From Streptococcus porcinus (GTDB taxonomy: Bacteria; Bacillota; Bacilli; Lactobacillales; Streptococcaceae), in the NCBI RefSeq assembly GCF_901542335.1, contig NZ_LR594036.1, positions 248,001-312,000 on the forward strand: a stretch of DNA of 64,000 bases, written 5' to 3'. The notes under the pieces were generated by a model that was given only the letters and a program-made list of their open reading frames with translations, made no database searches and was not told the DNA's origin. Both the position numbers and the translations under genes were made by a program. The first letter of the stretch is position 1, and each line of letters starts with the position of its first letter. Below, piece after piece: positions 23,528-35,937 of the stretch.

Positions 23528-25747
23528 ATGGCAAAAGAAATAAATTTATCTGGAGAAGAGGTCGTTGCTCTAGCAGCGGCTTATATGAATAAAAAAGATG
23601 TCGCCTTTGTAAAAAAAGCACTCGATTATGCAACAGCTGCTCATTACCATCAAGCTCGTAAATCTGGTGAACCTTATATTATCCATCCTATTCAAGTGGC
23701 AGGGATTTTGGCGGACCTACAATTAGATGCTGTGACGGTTGCTTGTGGTTTTCTACACGATGTCGTTGAAGATACCGATATTACCTTAGATAATATTGAA
23801 TTGGACTTTGGGATAGATGTTCGCGATATTGTTGATGGTGTAACGAAATTGGGAAAAGTAGAATATAAATCCCATGAAGAGCAATTAGCTGAAAATCACC
23901 GGAAAATGTTGATGGCCATGTCGAAAGACATCCGTGTTATCTTAGTTAAGCTTGCTGACCGACTTCATAACATGCGAACCCTAAAGCATCTGCGCAAGGA
24001 TAAGCAAGAACGTATCTCCCGTGAAACGATGGAAATTTATGCCCCACTTGCTCATCGTTTAGGGATTAGCCGTATTAAATGGGAACTAGAAGACTTGGCT
24101 TTTCGTTATCTTAATGAGTCGGAATTTTATAAAATTTCCCATATGATGCGTGAAAAACGCAGAGAGCGTGAAGCACTAGTAGATGAGATTGTTGATAAAA
24201 TTATCACCTATACCAGAGAGCAAGGCTTATATGGTGACGTCTATGGTCGACCTAAGCATATTTATTCTATCTACCGTAAAATGCGTGATAAAAAGAAACG
24301 TTTTGATCAGATTTTTGATTTGATTGCTATTCGTTGTGTCATGGAAACTCAAAGTGATGTTTATGCTATGGTTGGCTACATTCACGAATTATGGCGGCCA
24401 ATGCCTGGTCGCTTTAAGGATTATATTGCTGCACCTAAGGCTAATGGTTACCAATCCATTCACACAACTGTTTATGGGCCAAAAGGACCGATTGAAATTC
24501 AGATTAGAACCAAAGATATGCACCAAGTTGCTGAGTATGGTGTGGCTGCACATTGGGCCTACAAAAAAGGTGTCAAAGGAAAAGTTAGTCAGTCTGATCA
24601 GAAAGTTGGTATGAACTGGATTAACGAGTTGGTGGAATTACAGGATGCATCTAACGGCGATGCCAAAGATTTTGTTGATTCCGTCAAAGAAGATATATTT
24701 TCTGAACGCATTTATGTTTTTACCCCAAATGGTGCTGTCCAAGAACTACCAAAAGAGTCTGGGCCGATTGATTTTGCTTATGCTATCCACACCCAAGTTG
24801 GTGAAAAGGCAACAGGTGCTAGGGTTAACGGTAAAATGGTTCCCCTTACGGCCAAGTTGAAAACTGGAGATGTTGTTGAAATTGTGACTAATCCGAATTC
24901 ATTTGGGCCAAGCCGAGACTGGATTAAGATTGTTAAAACCAATAAAGCGCGGAATAAAATTCGCCAATTCTTTAAAAACCAAGATAAGGAATTATCGGTT
25001 AATAAAGGACGTGAACTTTTGGTCAACTATTTCCAAGAACAAGGTTATGTTGCAAATAAGTATTTGGAAAAGCGACGGATGGAAGAAATTCTTCCTCGTC
25101 TCAGTGTAAAAAGCGTAGAATCTCTCTATGCTGCAGTCGGCTTTGGTGATTTAAGTCCAGTCTCTATTTTTAACAAGTTGACAGAAAAAGAACGACGTGA
25201 AGAAGAAAGAGCCAAAGCAAAAGCTGAAGCAGAAGAGTTGGTCAAGGGCGGGGAGGTCAAACACGAAAATAAAGAGGTTCTTAAGGTTCGCAGTGAGAAT
25301 GGCGTCATCATTCAAGGAGCAAGTGGACTCTTGATGAGAATTGCTAAATGTTGTAATCCAGTTCCTGGTGACCCTATTGAAGGGTACATTACCAAAGGTC
25401 GAGGTATTGCTATTCACAGAGCTGATTGCAATAATATTAAGAGCCAAGAAGGTTATGAGCAACGCTTGATTGAAGTTGAGTGGGATATGGAGAATTTCAG
25501 TAAAGATTACCAAGCTGAAATTGATATCTATGGCTTAAATCGTAGTGGTCTATTAAATGATGTCTTGCAAATATTGTCGAATTCAACCAAAAGTATTTCG
25601 GCTGTCAATGCACAACCAACTAAAGATATGAAATTTGCCAATATTCATGTTAGTTTTGGTATTCCAAATCTCACCCAATTAACGACAGTAGTTGAAAAAA
25701 TTAAGACTGTTCCTGATATATATAATGTTAAACGAACAAATGGTTAG
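23528..25747 (+). CDS. relA: Bifunctional (p)ppGpp synthetase/hydrolase (Rel)
   Basis: This 739-residue long RSH protein controls the stringent response. The N-terminal HD hydrolase domain shows FLHDVVEDTD near 77-86 and the synthetase domain GRPKHIYSIYRKM with RFDQIFDLIAIR. The TGS domain starts near residue 390 (IYVFTPNGAVQELP). The zinc-finger/helical region has KCCNPVPGDPIEGY near 615, and an ACT domain ends the protein. HD residues are intact, so both activities are expected. It is followed 12 bases later by dtd, the usual Gram-positive arrangement. Confidence 0.97.
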   Translation: MAKEINLSGEEVVALAAAYMNKKDVAFVKKALDYATAAHYHQARKSGEPYIIHPIQVAGILADLQLDAVTVACGFLHDVVEDTDITLDNIELDFGIDVRDIVDGVTKLGKVEYKSHEEQLAENHRKMLMAMSKDIRVILVKLADRLHNMRTLKHLRKDKQERISRETMEIYAPLAHRLGISRIKWELEDLAFRYLNESEFYKISHMMREKRREREALVDEIVDKIITYTREQGLYGDVYGRPKHIYSIYRKMRDKKKRFDQIFDLIAIRCVMETQSDVYAMVGYIHELWRPMPGRFKDYIAAPKANGYQSIHTTVYGPKGPIEIQIRTKDMHQVAEYGVAAHWAYKKGVKGKVSQSDQKVGMNWINELVELQDASNGDAKDFVDSVKEDIFSERIYVFTPNGAVQELPKESGPIDFAYAIHTQVGEKATGARVNGKMVPLTAKLKTGDVVEIVTNPNSFGPSRDWIKIVKTNKARNKIRQFFKNQDKELSVNKGRELLVNYFQEQGYVANKYLEKRRMEEILPRLSVKSVESLYAAVGFGDLSPVSIFNKLTEKERREEERAKAKAEAEELVKGGEVKHENKEVLKVRSENGVIIQGASGLLMRIAKCCNPVPGDPIEGYITKGRGIAIHRADCNNIKSQEGYEQRLIEVEWDMENFSKDYQAEIDIYGLNRSGLLNDVLQILSNSTKSISAVNAQPTKDMKFANIHVSFGIPNLTQLTTVVEKIKTVPDIYNVKRTNG

Positions 25748-25759
25748 AGGAGTATTGCG

Positions 25760-26203
25760 ATGCGTGTTATTATTCAACGAGTGACCCAAGCTTCAGTCTC
25801 TATTGATGGGGAAGTAGCTGGCGCTATTAAGAAAGGATTACTGTTGTTAGTAGGTTTTGGCCCAGATGATACCCAAGATGATTTAGACTACGCTGTGCGT
25901 AAAATTACACAAATGCGTATTTTCTCAGATAGAGAAGATAAAATGAACTTATCACTCCGTGATGTTAAGGGATCTATTCTATCTATCTCACAGTTTACCT
26001 TGTTTGCCAATACCAAAAAGGGAAATCGACCTGCATTTACCGACGCTGCTAATCCTGATTTAGCTAAAAATTTATATAAGCGCTTCAATCAGATGCTGGC
26101 GGATTATTGTCCAGTGGAAAAAGGGGTTTTCGGTGCAGATATGCAAGTGTCCTTGAACAACGATGGACCTGTGACCATTATCTTGGATACCAAACAGAGA
26201 TAA
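25760..26203 (+). CDS. dtd: D-aminoacyl-tRNA deacylase
   Basis: Dtd removes D-amino acids wrongly charged onto tRNA. The 147-residue length fits. Signature segments are [18 protein letters not shown] at the start, [17 protein letters not shown] near 77-93 (the SQFTLxA motif) and the C-terminal [12 protein letters not shown] (the NxGPVT motif). It follows rel by 12 bases, within one operon. Confidence 0.97.
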   Translation: MRVIIQRVTQASVSIDGEVAGAIKKGLLLLVGFGPDDTQDDLDYAVRKITQMRIFSDREDKMNLSLRDVKGSILSISQFTLFANTKKGNRPAFTDAANPDLAKNLYKRFNQMLADYCPVEKGVFGADMQVSLNNDGPVTIILDTKQR

Positions 26204-26224
26204 AAGGAAAACGAGAAGGAAACA

Positions 26225-27073
26225 ATGGAATTAAAAGAGTATTTCCCAAAGAGTCAAGTAAATCATTTGCCCTTTATGGGTGAAGACTGGGTAACAATTG
26301 CTGAAGACGACCACTATATCCATTTACCCAAAGAAACCTTAACAGCTAGGGAATTGTTTTTGTTGGGAAAGTTTGACCTCCTTGACTACGTAGCTAAGTC
26401 TTCCGCATCGCCATGGCAAGATTATTTGCTTCTCAAAAAAGGGCCATTACCAGAGCCTTTGAGTCATTTTCAGTTTATCTTCCTAGAACATAAAGTAGCC
26501 TTGGCGGAGGATTTACTGGATCTCTTTAAGTCACTCATTCCTTCTTTAGTAGCTATAGTACATATCAATAAATCAAGGACGACTTTATTGGTTGACCAGT
26601 CTCAAGAGAGTGACTTTTTAAGCCTGTTTGCTGATATATTACCGACTATTGAAAGTGACTTTGGCATTGCCTTATCAGTATTTATAGGGAATAATTGGTT
26701 AGATAATAAGGGTCAAGGGTTGAGTGGTTATTTTGACGAAGAAAATCTTTTATTAACAGCTTACCAAACACAAAAAGGCGAGAAGCAACTCTTTTCATTT
26801 TCTGAATTACTTCTGTGGGGAATGCTGACACAATTAGACCTTCCAATGCTGGAAAAGCATTTTCACCATCATTTAGTTCAAAATAAAGAGGTCTCAGATT
26901 TAGTGCTTAGCCTTTGGCAATGCCAAGGAAATCTTGTGCAGACAGCTCAAAAACTTTATATTCATCGGAATTCACTCCAATATAAACTGGAAAAAACCAA
27001 ACGGCAAACAGGGCTCAATCTCAAAAACCTTGATGATTTGACCTTTGCTTATCTTTTCATCCAGAAACAATAG
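26225..27073 (+). CDS. PucR/CdaR-type helix-turn-helix regulator
   Basis: This 282-residue protein ends with the PucR-type helix-turn-helix: GNLVQTAQKLYIHRNSLQYK followed by KTGLNLKN-like sequence and LDDLTFAYLF. The N-terminal ~200 residues match no domain I recognise and may sense a ligand. It lies 21 bases after dtd and ends in a strong terminator just before msmK, so it may be read with rel-dtd. A role in controlling the msmK-dexB sugar genes is suggested only by position. Confidence 0.78.
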   Translation: MELKEYFPKSQVNHLPFMGEDWVTIAEDDHYIHLPKETLTARELFLLGKFDLLDYVAKSSASPWQDYLLLKKGPLPEPLSHFQFIFLEHKVALAEDLLDLFKSLIPSLVAIVHINKSRTTLLVDQSQESDFLSLFADILPTIESDFGIALSVFIGNNWLDNKGQGLSGYFDEENLLLTAYQTQKGEKQLFSFSELLLWGMLTQLDLPMLEKHFHHHLVQNKEVSDLVLSLWQCQGNLVQTAQKLYIHRNSLQYKLEKTKRQTGLNLKNLDDLTFAYLFIQKQ

Positions 27074-27080
27074 TATTGTG

Positions 27081-27118
27081 CAAAGTGCCCAAAGAAATTT
27101 GGGTGCTTTGTCTCTTTT
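27081..27118 (+). terminator. Terminator of the rel-dtd-regulator group
   Basis: CAAAGTGCCCAAA (27081-27093) pairs fully, with two G-T pairs, with TTTGGGTGCTTTG (27098-27110) around GAAA; TCTCTTTT follows. Confidence 0.9.
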
Positions 27119-27211
27119 GTGAAAGCCTTTTCTTTGTTAGAATAGAAACATCAAAAAGACAGTGCTTCCCTATTTTTAAAAAGAAAGCTAAGTCTAAACA
27201 AGGAGTAAGAT

Positions 27212-28345
27212 ATGGTAGAATTAAACTTAAATCACATTTACAAGAAGTACCCTAATACAACACATTACGCAGTTGAAGATTTTGACTTAGATATCAAGGA
27301 TAAAGAATTTATCGTTTTTGTAGGCCCATCAGGTTGTGGAAAATCAACAACTCTTCGCATGATTGCAGGACTTGAAGATATTTCTGAAGGGGAATTGAAA
27401 ATTGATGGGGAAGTGGTTAATGACAAGTCACCAAAAGATCGTGATATCGCTATGGTTTTCCAAAACTATGCCCTTTACCCACACATGACTGTTTATGATA
27501 ATATGGCTTTTGGCCTAAAGTTGCGTAAATATAAGAAAGCTGACATCGACCAACGTGTTAAAGAAGCTGCACAAATCCTAGGATTAACAGAATTCTTAGA
27601 TCGTAAACCTGCTGATTTGTCTGGTGGACAACGTCAACGTGTCGCTATGGGGCGTGCTATTGTCCGTGATGCCAAGGTTTTTCTTATGGATGAGCCTTTA
27701 TCAAACTTAGATGCTAAATTACGTGTATCAATGCGTGCTGAAATTGCTAAAATTCATCGCCGTATCGGCTCTACAACAATTTATGTTACTCATGATCAGA
27801 CAGAAGCTATGACCTTGGCCGATCGGATTGTCATTATGAGTGCAACGAAAAACCCTGAAGGTAATGGAACAATTGGTAAAATTGAACAGGTAGGTTCACC
27901 GCAAGAACTCTATAACTTACCAGCAAATAAATTTGTTGCTGGCTTTATCGGTAGCCCAGCCATGAATTTCTTTGATGTAACCTTTGATGGAGAGCGCATC
28001 ATCAGCTTAGATGGTCTTAATATCGCTATTGCTGAAGGACAAGCAAAAATGCTCAAAGAAGCAGGCTATGAAGGTAAACAAGTTACATTTGGTATCCGCC
28101 CAGAAGATATCTCAGCTAACTTACTTGTCGAAGAAACATTCCCAAATGCTAATGTTGAAGCAGAGGTTTTAGTCTCTGAGTTATTGGGCTCTGAAACGAT
28201 GCTTTACGTCAAACTTGGAAATACAGAATTTGCATCTCGTGTTGATGCACGTGATTTCCATAACCCAGGTGAAAAAGCAAGCTTAACATTTAATGTTTCT
28301 AAAGGACATTTCTTTGACATCGATACTGAAAAAGCTATTCGTTAA
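27212..28345 (+). CDS. msmK: Sugar ABC transporter ATPase, multitasking MsmK type
   Basis: This 377-residue ATPase energises several carbohydrate ABC importers in streptococci (raffinose, maltodextrin, sialic acid). The nucleotide-binding domain has Walker A GPSGCGKSTT near 38-47, Q-loop, signature LSGGQRQR near 138-145, Walker B VFLMDEPLSNLDA and the switch His in VTHDQTEAMTLADR. The C-terminal TOBE-type regulatory region follows (~240-377). It is an orphan ATPase, with no permease genes beside it, as usual for MsmK. Its neighbour dexB supports use in alpha-glucoside uptake. Confidence 0.95.
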   Translation: MVELNLNHIYKKYPNTTHYAVEDFDLDIKDKEFIVFVGPSGCGKSTTLRMIAGLEDISEGELKIDGEVVNDKSPKDRDIAMVFQNYALYPHMTVYDNMAFGLKLRKYKKADIDQRVKEAAQILGLTEFLDRKPADLSGGQRQRVAMGRAIVRDAKVFLMDEPLSNLDAKLRVSMRAEIAKIHRRIGSTTIYVTHDQTEAMTLADRIVIMSATKNPEGNGTIGKIEQVGSPQELYNLPANKFVAGFIGSPAMNFFDVTFDGERIISLDGLNIAIAEGQAKMLKEAGYEGKQVTFGIRPEDISANLLVEETFPNANVEAEVLVSELLGSETMLYVKLGNTEFASRVDARDFHNPGEKASLTFNVSKGHFFDIDTEKAIR

Positions 28346-28365
28346 TTTGGTACCTCCTAGAATAT

Positions 28366-30043
<1,678 letters not shown>

Positions 30044-30063
30044 GTAGTTAAAAAGTCCTCTGT

Positions 30064-30160
30064 GCACTGCACCCCAAAAGTTAGATAAAAAAAGTCTAAC
30101 GATTGGGGTGTTTTTGTATGAAATTAAATTATGAAGATAAATTAGAAATTTAAAAACTAG
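30064..30160 (+). mobile_element. Relic left end of an IS3-family insertion sequence
   Basis: TGCACTGCACCCCAAAAGTTAGA followed by its inverted partner and an ATG (30118) opening MKLNYEDKLEI then stop is the start of an IS3-family (IS150/IS861-like) element with the first codons of its orfA. The rest of the element and the right end are not visible, so it is a deletion remnant. It lies between dexB and pulA. Confidence 0.75.
30070..30115 (+). terminator. Terminator-like hairpin formed by the IS relic
   Basis: CACCCC (30070-30075) and GTTAGA (30080-30085) pair with TCTAAC (30095-30100) and GGGGTG (30105-30110), and TTTTT (30111-30115) follows. It probably now ends dexB transcription, since the natural dexB terminator appears cut after AAAAAGTCCTC (30051-30061). 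Confidence 0.6.
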
Positions 30161-30217
30161 TCAGTAAGTACCTTGTCATATGTGTTTGCCTTATTCAGAA
30201 TTAGAGCCTGAAAAAAA

Positions 30218-30319
30218 CAAACGATTGCGCTGTTTTTTTAACTACTAACATAACTTTTTGATAACATAAATAATAAATATAAGAAAACGATTGCATAAAT
30301 AAAATTTCCTCGGTATACT
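30218..30319 (+). promoter_or_regulatory. pulA promoter with two MalR/cre-like boxes
   Basis: TTGCAT (30291-30296) and TATACT (30314-30319) with a 17-base spacer form the promoter. AAAACGATTGCAT (30284-30296) overlaps the -35. A second box, CAAACGATTGCGCTG (30218-30232), lies 66 bases upstream on the same helix face. Both share CGATTGC with the operator of the PTS gene at 15243, so MalR or CcpA control of both transcripts is likely. Confidence 0.7.
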
Positions 30320-30349
30320 AGTTATGAAAAGGATAAAAAGGAGAACTAG

Positions 30350-33300
30350 ATGTTGCAGTCGATGATTAAACACAATAAGTCAATCAACCTTGAAAAACGA
30401 CAAAAATTTGGCATTCGTTGTTTAAAAGTAGGGGTTGCTTCGACAACAATTGCTACTGCCCTATTTTTTACAGGTGTAAATATTGTTCAAGCTCAGGGTA
30501 TTGATACTACAACAAGTGAATTGCTTGAAACAGCTACTTCTGATTCTAGTCAAAGTACCAGCATAGTGACTAGCTTAGCAGAAACAGATCAGACTTTAAC
30601 AACCGAGACTGAAAGTCATCAAGACAAGTCTTTACCAAGGATTGCTGAACAGCCAAATTATCCTTCGTCTGAGCAAAAGGACTTAATTAGTGGAGGTTCT
30701 GCAAGTATCTCGGACGCCAGCATAGGTCTTTCCAAAACGGTATCTGATTTGGAAATAACAACTCCAAGTGAAACTGTCGCATCGCCAGTAGCAGAGGTAC
30801 CTATTGCTGCTACTGATATTAGGATGCATTTCAAAACCCTTCCGTCTAAGGATCTGGCTAGTTTGGGGCTTTGGACTTGGGAAGACGTAGCTAAACCTTC
30901 TGAGCAAAATGGTGCTTGGCCGACAGGAGCCATTAGTTTCTCAACAGCGAAGCAAGATGACTATGGCTACTATATTGATATAAAGATGTCCGAAGGCCCT
31001 CGGGATTTAATAAAGTGGCTCATTAATGATACCAGTGGACAGAATATTACTGGTGATCAGGGCTTTGACGTCTTGAGTCAAAACATGAATGAAGTTTGGT
31101 TTGATGATAAGTATAAAGTTAGCTATTACGCGCCTCAAGCCGCAGGAACTCTCCGCATTAATTACTTGCGGACAGATGGTAACTATAAGGATAAATCACT
31201 TTGGTTATGGGGAAGTGTCTATCCCGCTCAATTAAGTCAACAAGGAGCTTGGCCAGATGGTATTAATTTTACACATTTTGGTAAATATGGCGCTTATATT
31301 GATATTAAGTTGTCAGAATTACCAAGCGATATAGGTTTCTTACTCCTTGATGAAAGTAAATCAGGCGAGTCTGTCAAAATTAATCCGTCTGACTATAAAT
31401 TTACCGATTTTAAAAATAATACCCAAATTTTTGTGAAAGATGAGGATCCAACCATTTATACAAACCCTTACTATGTCAATAATGTCCGCATTCTAGGTGC
31501 CCAACAAACGAGTCCTACAACAATTGAAGTGAGTATGACTAGTTTAGAAGGTACAGATCAATCTACGATACTTAAAAACCTTACGGTGACCAACGCAGCT
31601 AACGAGGGTATGGCTATCGCAGGTCTTGTTTTAAACACAACTCAAAAATCAGTTCTCATTAAGGGAGACTTTCCTGCAAATAATGGACCTTATACTGTGA
31701 CCTATGCCTCTGATCATTTTTTAGCGAGAGGTAACTGGCAATATAAAGATGCTCTCTACGCCTATGATGGTTTTCTTGGCTCCCAAGTAACGAAAAATGG
31801 TCAGTCTGTTGATATGGCTATTTGGTCACCGAGTGCTGACCAGGTTTCAGTTGTCCTTTATGATAAAGAGGATCAAAACCTTGTTATAGGTAAGGTTGAT
31901 ATGGTAAGGGGCGACAAAGGCCAGTGGACAGTTAAGTTAGATAAGACTACGGGTCTTGGAATTAGCGATTACAGAGGTTATTATTACCATTATGAAATTA
32001 AACGTGCTGATAAATCAGTTCTAGTTTTAGACCCCTATGCGAAATCTCTGGCAGAATGGAATTCTGACTTAGCTACCAAAGGTCCAGTCTATGCAGTTGC
32101 TAAAGCGGCCCTCGTTGATCCAGGTCAATATGGTCCGAAAGAATTGACATATGCTAACATTCCTGGCTTCAATAAGCGTGAAGATGCAATTATCTATGAG
32201 GCACATGTGCGTGATTTTACATCTGATAAAGCTATCTCAGCTGACTTACAACACCAAATTGGCACTTTTGCAGCCTTTGCTGAACGCTTGCAATACTTAA
32301 AAGAGCTAGGAGTAACCCATATTCAGCTACTACCAGTCATGTCTTATTATTTCATTAATGAAATGAATAAGGAAAGAATGGATAACTATGCCTCAAGTGC
32401 TACCAATTATAATTGGGGCTATGACCCTCAGAGCTATTTTGCACTGACTGGTAATTATTCTTCAGATCCGAAAGATCCTACTAAGCGTATTGAAGAATTT
32501 AAAAATCTTGTTAATGAAATTCATAAATTGGGAATGGGTGTGCTGTTGGATGTGGTATATAATCATACAGCTAAAACCGCTATTTTGGAGGATTTGGAAC
32601 CTCATTACTACCACTTTATGGATGTTGATGGAACACCACGAACTGCTTTTGGTGGCGGCAGGGTCGGAACAACTCATTATATGACGCGTCGATTACTACT
32701 TGATTCTATTAAGTACATGGTATCAGAGTATAAAGTCGATGGCTTTAGATTTGACATGATGGGAGAACATGACGCAGAAACAATTCAAGCTGCTTATGAC
32801 GCTGCAAAAGCTCTTAATCCAAAGATTTTGATGTTAGGAGAAGGTTGGATTACCTATGCAGGCGATGAGAATAAACCTGTTCAGCCTGCAGATCAAACTT
32901 GGATGAATCAAACCGATTCAGTTGCTTCCTTCTCAGATGATATCCGTAATCTTTTGAAATCGGGCTACCCAAATGAAGGACAACCCGCATTCTTGACAAA
33001 TGGTAGTCGAAGCATTCATGGCATCTTTAGCAATATTAAGGGACAACCAACTAATTTCAAAGCTGATGATCCAGGTGATGTGATTCAATACATTGAAGCA
33101 CATGACAATCTTACTCTTTTTGATATTATTGCTCAGTCTATCAAAAAAGATCCAAGCATTGCTAAAAATAATAGTGAGATTCATCGTCGGCTACGTTTAG
33201 GAAATCTTATCGTTATGACGTCTCAAGGAACTGCCTTTATCCATGCTGGACAAGAATATGGACGCACAAAGCAGTTCCGAGATGAGGCTTACAAATATCC

Positions 33301-34234
33301 AGTTTCGAGTGACTTAGTGCCTAATAAATCCCATTTATTGGTTAATGAGGACGGAAGTCCATTTGCCTATCCTTATTTTATCCATGATTCATACGACTCG
33401 ACGGATGCTATTAACCATTTTGATTGGACTAAAGCTACAAATAGTAGTCTATATCCAGAAAATACTAAGAGTCATGATTATATGCAAGGGTTGATTGCTA
33501 TTAGGAAGTCAACAGACGCTTTCAGACTAGGTGACAAAGCTTTGATTGACCAAATGGTATCTTTAATTACTATTCCAGGTCAAGATGGGGTTTCTGAATC
33601 AGACCTTATCATTGGTTATATGGTCACAGCAACTAATGGAGATCGCTATGCAGTCTTAGTGAATGCTGACAGTAAGACACGTCACTTCACTCTTCCTGTA
33701 GAATGGCAGAGCGCTAGCGTACTTGTAGATGCTGATCGTGCGGGCTTGGCCAATATAAGTCATCCAAAAGGGTTGCACTTTGACCAGAATGGTCTTTCTC
33801 TAGATGCTTTGACAGCAACTATCTTGAAATTAGCAAAGGCGGTAGAAGGTGAGTCTAGTTCTGAAATGAATGAAGAATCTGACAATTTCCAGACTCTAAT
33901 GACACCGCAGCCAACTAGTAGGAAGGGTACTTCAGCAACCACTACATCAGAAGTTCTGCCAGAATCCTTGGTTACGGCTGCCTCTTCATCTCAGTTAGTA
34001 AGAGATAGTAATACAGATAACCTTGAAAAAGGGTCAGAAGAGACAGCGAATCCTAGCACAAATAAGAAAGATCGGGTAAGAACTGAGACTTCAGGTACTA
34101 CCGATAAAATCGTAGACAAAGCTGCTGTTAAAATAAAAAATAACCAAGGACAAAAGACTATTTTTACATTGGTTGCTAGTGTTTTCGTCATAACTTGTGC
34201 CTATTTCATTAAAAAGTACAAAGGTCGTCCATAA
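30350..34234 (+). CDS. pulA: Surface pullulanase (GH13) without a recognisable LPXTG motif
   Basis: This 1294-residue debranching enzyme cleaves alpha-1,6 bonds in pullulan and glycogen outside the cell. A YSIRK-like signal (QKFGIRCLKVGVAS) and hydrophobic core open it. Two carbohydrate-binding CBM41-type domains follow (LGLWTWEDVAKPSEQNGAWP and SLWLWGSVYPAQLSQQGAWP, ~150-370). A CBM48-type domain comes next (MAIWSPSADQVSVVLY, ~480-570), then the catalytic domain with LDVVYNHT, DGFRFDMMGEHD, LGEGW and EAHDN. The tail has a hydrophobic segment (IFTLVASVFVITCAYFI) and KKYKGRP but no LPXTG before it, unlike typical streptococcal pullulanases. It starts after AAAGGAG. Confidence 0.93.
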   Translation: MLQSMIKHNKSINLEKRQKFGIRCLKVGVASTTIATALFFTGVNIVQAQGIDTTTSELLETATSDSSQSTSIVTSLAETDQTLTTETESHQDKSLPRIAEQPNYPSSEQKDLISGGSASISDASIGLSKTVSDLEITTPSETVASPVAEVPIAATDIRMHFKTLPSKDLASLGLWTWEDVAKPSEQNGAWPTGAISFSTAKQDDYGYYIDIKMSEGPRDLIKWLINDTSGQNITGDQGFDVLSQNMNEVWFDDKYKVSYYAPQAAGTLRINYLRTDGNYKDKSLWLWGSVYPAQLSQQGAWPDGINFTHFGKYGAYIDIKLSELPSDIGFLLLDESKSGESVKINPSDYKFTDFKNNTQIFVKDEDPTIYTNPYYVNNVRILGAQQTSPTTIEVSMTSLEGTDQSTILKNLTVTNAANEGMAIAGLVLNTTQKSVLIKGDFPANNGPYTVTYASDHFLARGNWQYKDALYAYDGFLGSQVTKNGQSVDMAIWSPSADQVSVVLYDKEDQNLVIGKVDMVRGDKGQWTVKLDKTTGLGISDYRGYYYHYEIKRADKSVLVLDPYAKSLAEWNSDLATKGPVYAVAKAALVDPGQYGPKELTYANIPGFNKREDAIIYEAHVRDFTSDKAISADLQHQIGTFAAFAERLQYLKELGVTHIQLLPVMSYYFINEMNKERMDNYASSATNYNWGYDPQSYFALTGNYSSDPKDPTKRIEEFKNLVNEIHKLGMGVLLDVVYNHTAKTAILEDLEPHYYHFMDVDGTPRTAFGGGRVGTTHYMTRRLLLDSIKYMVSEYKVDGFRFDMMGEHDAETIQAAYDAAKALNPKILMLGEGWITYAGDENKPVQPADQTWMNQTDSVASFSDDIRNLLKSGYPNEGQPAFLTNGSRSIHGIFSNIKGQPTNFKADDPGDVIQYIEAHDNLTLFDIIAQSIKKDPSIAKNNSEIHRRLRLGNLIVMTSQGTAFIHAGQEYGRTKQFRDEAYKYPVSSDLVPNKSHLLVNEDGSPFAYPYFIHDSYDSTDAINHFDWTKATNSSLYPENTKSHDYMQGLIAIRKSTDAFRLGDKALIDQMVSLITIPGQDGVSESDLIIGYMVTATNGDRYAVLVNADSKTRHFTLPVEWQSASVLVDADRAGLANISHPKGLHFDQNGLSLDALTATILKLAKAVEGESSSEMNEESDNFQTLMTPQPTSRKGTSATTTSEVLPESLVTAASSSQLVRDSNTDNLEKGSEETANPSTNKKDRVRTETSGTTDKIVDKAAVKIKNNQGQKTIFTLVASVFVITCAYFIKKYKGRP

Positions 34235-34265
34235 ATAGTTTGTTAGCATGAGTGAAAATGACTTT

Positions 34266-34296
34266 AAGAGTCTAGGAAAATTTTTCTAGACTTTTA
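34266..34296. terminator. Bidirectional terminator between pulA and the acetyltransferase gene
   Basis: AGTCTAG (34269-34275) and CTAGACT (34286-34292) pair, with A/T runs in the arms and outside (CTTTTAC to the right, AAG to the left). It serves both converging genes. Confidence 0.75.
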
Positions 34297-34860
34297 CTTA
34301 TCTTCTTTTAAGCTTTTAACAACTCTAGCTGGGCTACCTAAAGCTAGGCTGTTAGCAGGGATATCTTTTGTGACTAAACTATTAGCACCAATAACAGAAT
34401 TATCGCCGATACTGATACCTGGTAAAACGGTTGTATTTGCACCAATCCAACAATTTTTCCCAATCTGAACGGGTAGATTGTATTGAAGTCCTTGTTCCCG
34501 TAATGATGGTTGGAGAGGGTGAGTTCCCGAAATTATGGTGACATTTGGTGCTATCATAGTGTTGTCACCAATTGTGATAAAGGTATCATCTACTAGAGTC
34601 AAATTAAAATTGATATAGACATTTTTTCCAATGGTAGTAAAGTGTCCTCCCCAATTAGCTCTAAGTGGTGGCTCGATAAAGACGTCTGAACCAACTGACT
34701 TAAACATTTCTTTCATTAATTGATTTCGCTTCTCAATTTCTGAAGGTATTGTTTGATTAAAGCAATAGAGGAGTTCTTGACAAGCTAATTGTTTTTTGAT
34801 GAGTTGAGGGTCGTTAGGAAAATAGAGTTGTCCAGAGTGCATTGATGTCATCGTTGTCAT
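34294..34860 (-). CDS. Sugar O-acetyltransferase (maltose/galactoside acetyltransferase type)
   Basis: This 188-residue left-handed beta-helix enzyme of the NodL/LacA/Maa family uses acetyl-CoA to acetylate sugars. The N-terminal Mac domain (~10-60) is followed by hexapeptide repeats (IGKNVYINFN, IGDNTMIAPNVTI, IGKNCWIGANTTVLPGISIG, VIGANSLVTKDIP). The catalytic His lies in SGTHPLQ. It is 13 bases downstream of the LacI-type regulator and divergent from galKTE as a unit. Detoxification of non-metabolised sugars is the usual explanation for LacA-like enzymes; the substrate is not known here. Confidence 0.88.
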   Translation of the reverse strand: MTTMTSMHSGQLYFPNDPQLIKKQLACQELLYCFNQTIPSEIEKRNQLMKEMFKSVGSDVFIEPPLRANWGGHFTTIGKNVYINFNLTLVDDTFITIGDNTMIAPNVTIISGTHPLQPSLREQGLQYNLPVQIGKNCWIGANTTVLPGISIGDNSVIGANSLVTKDIPANSLALGSPARVVKSLKEDK

Positions 34861-34873
34861 ATTTAACTCCTTT

Positions 34874-35881
<1,008 letters not shown>

Positions 35882-35937
35882 TTAGGTCTTTAATATCTGT
35901 ATTAATTAGTATAGCGAAAGTATCATAAATTTTCTAT

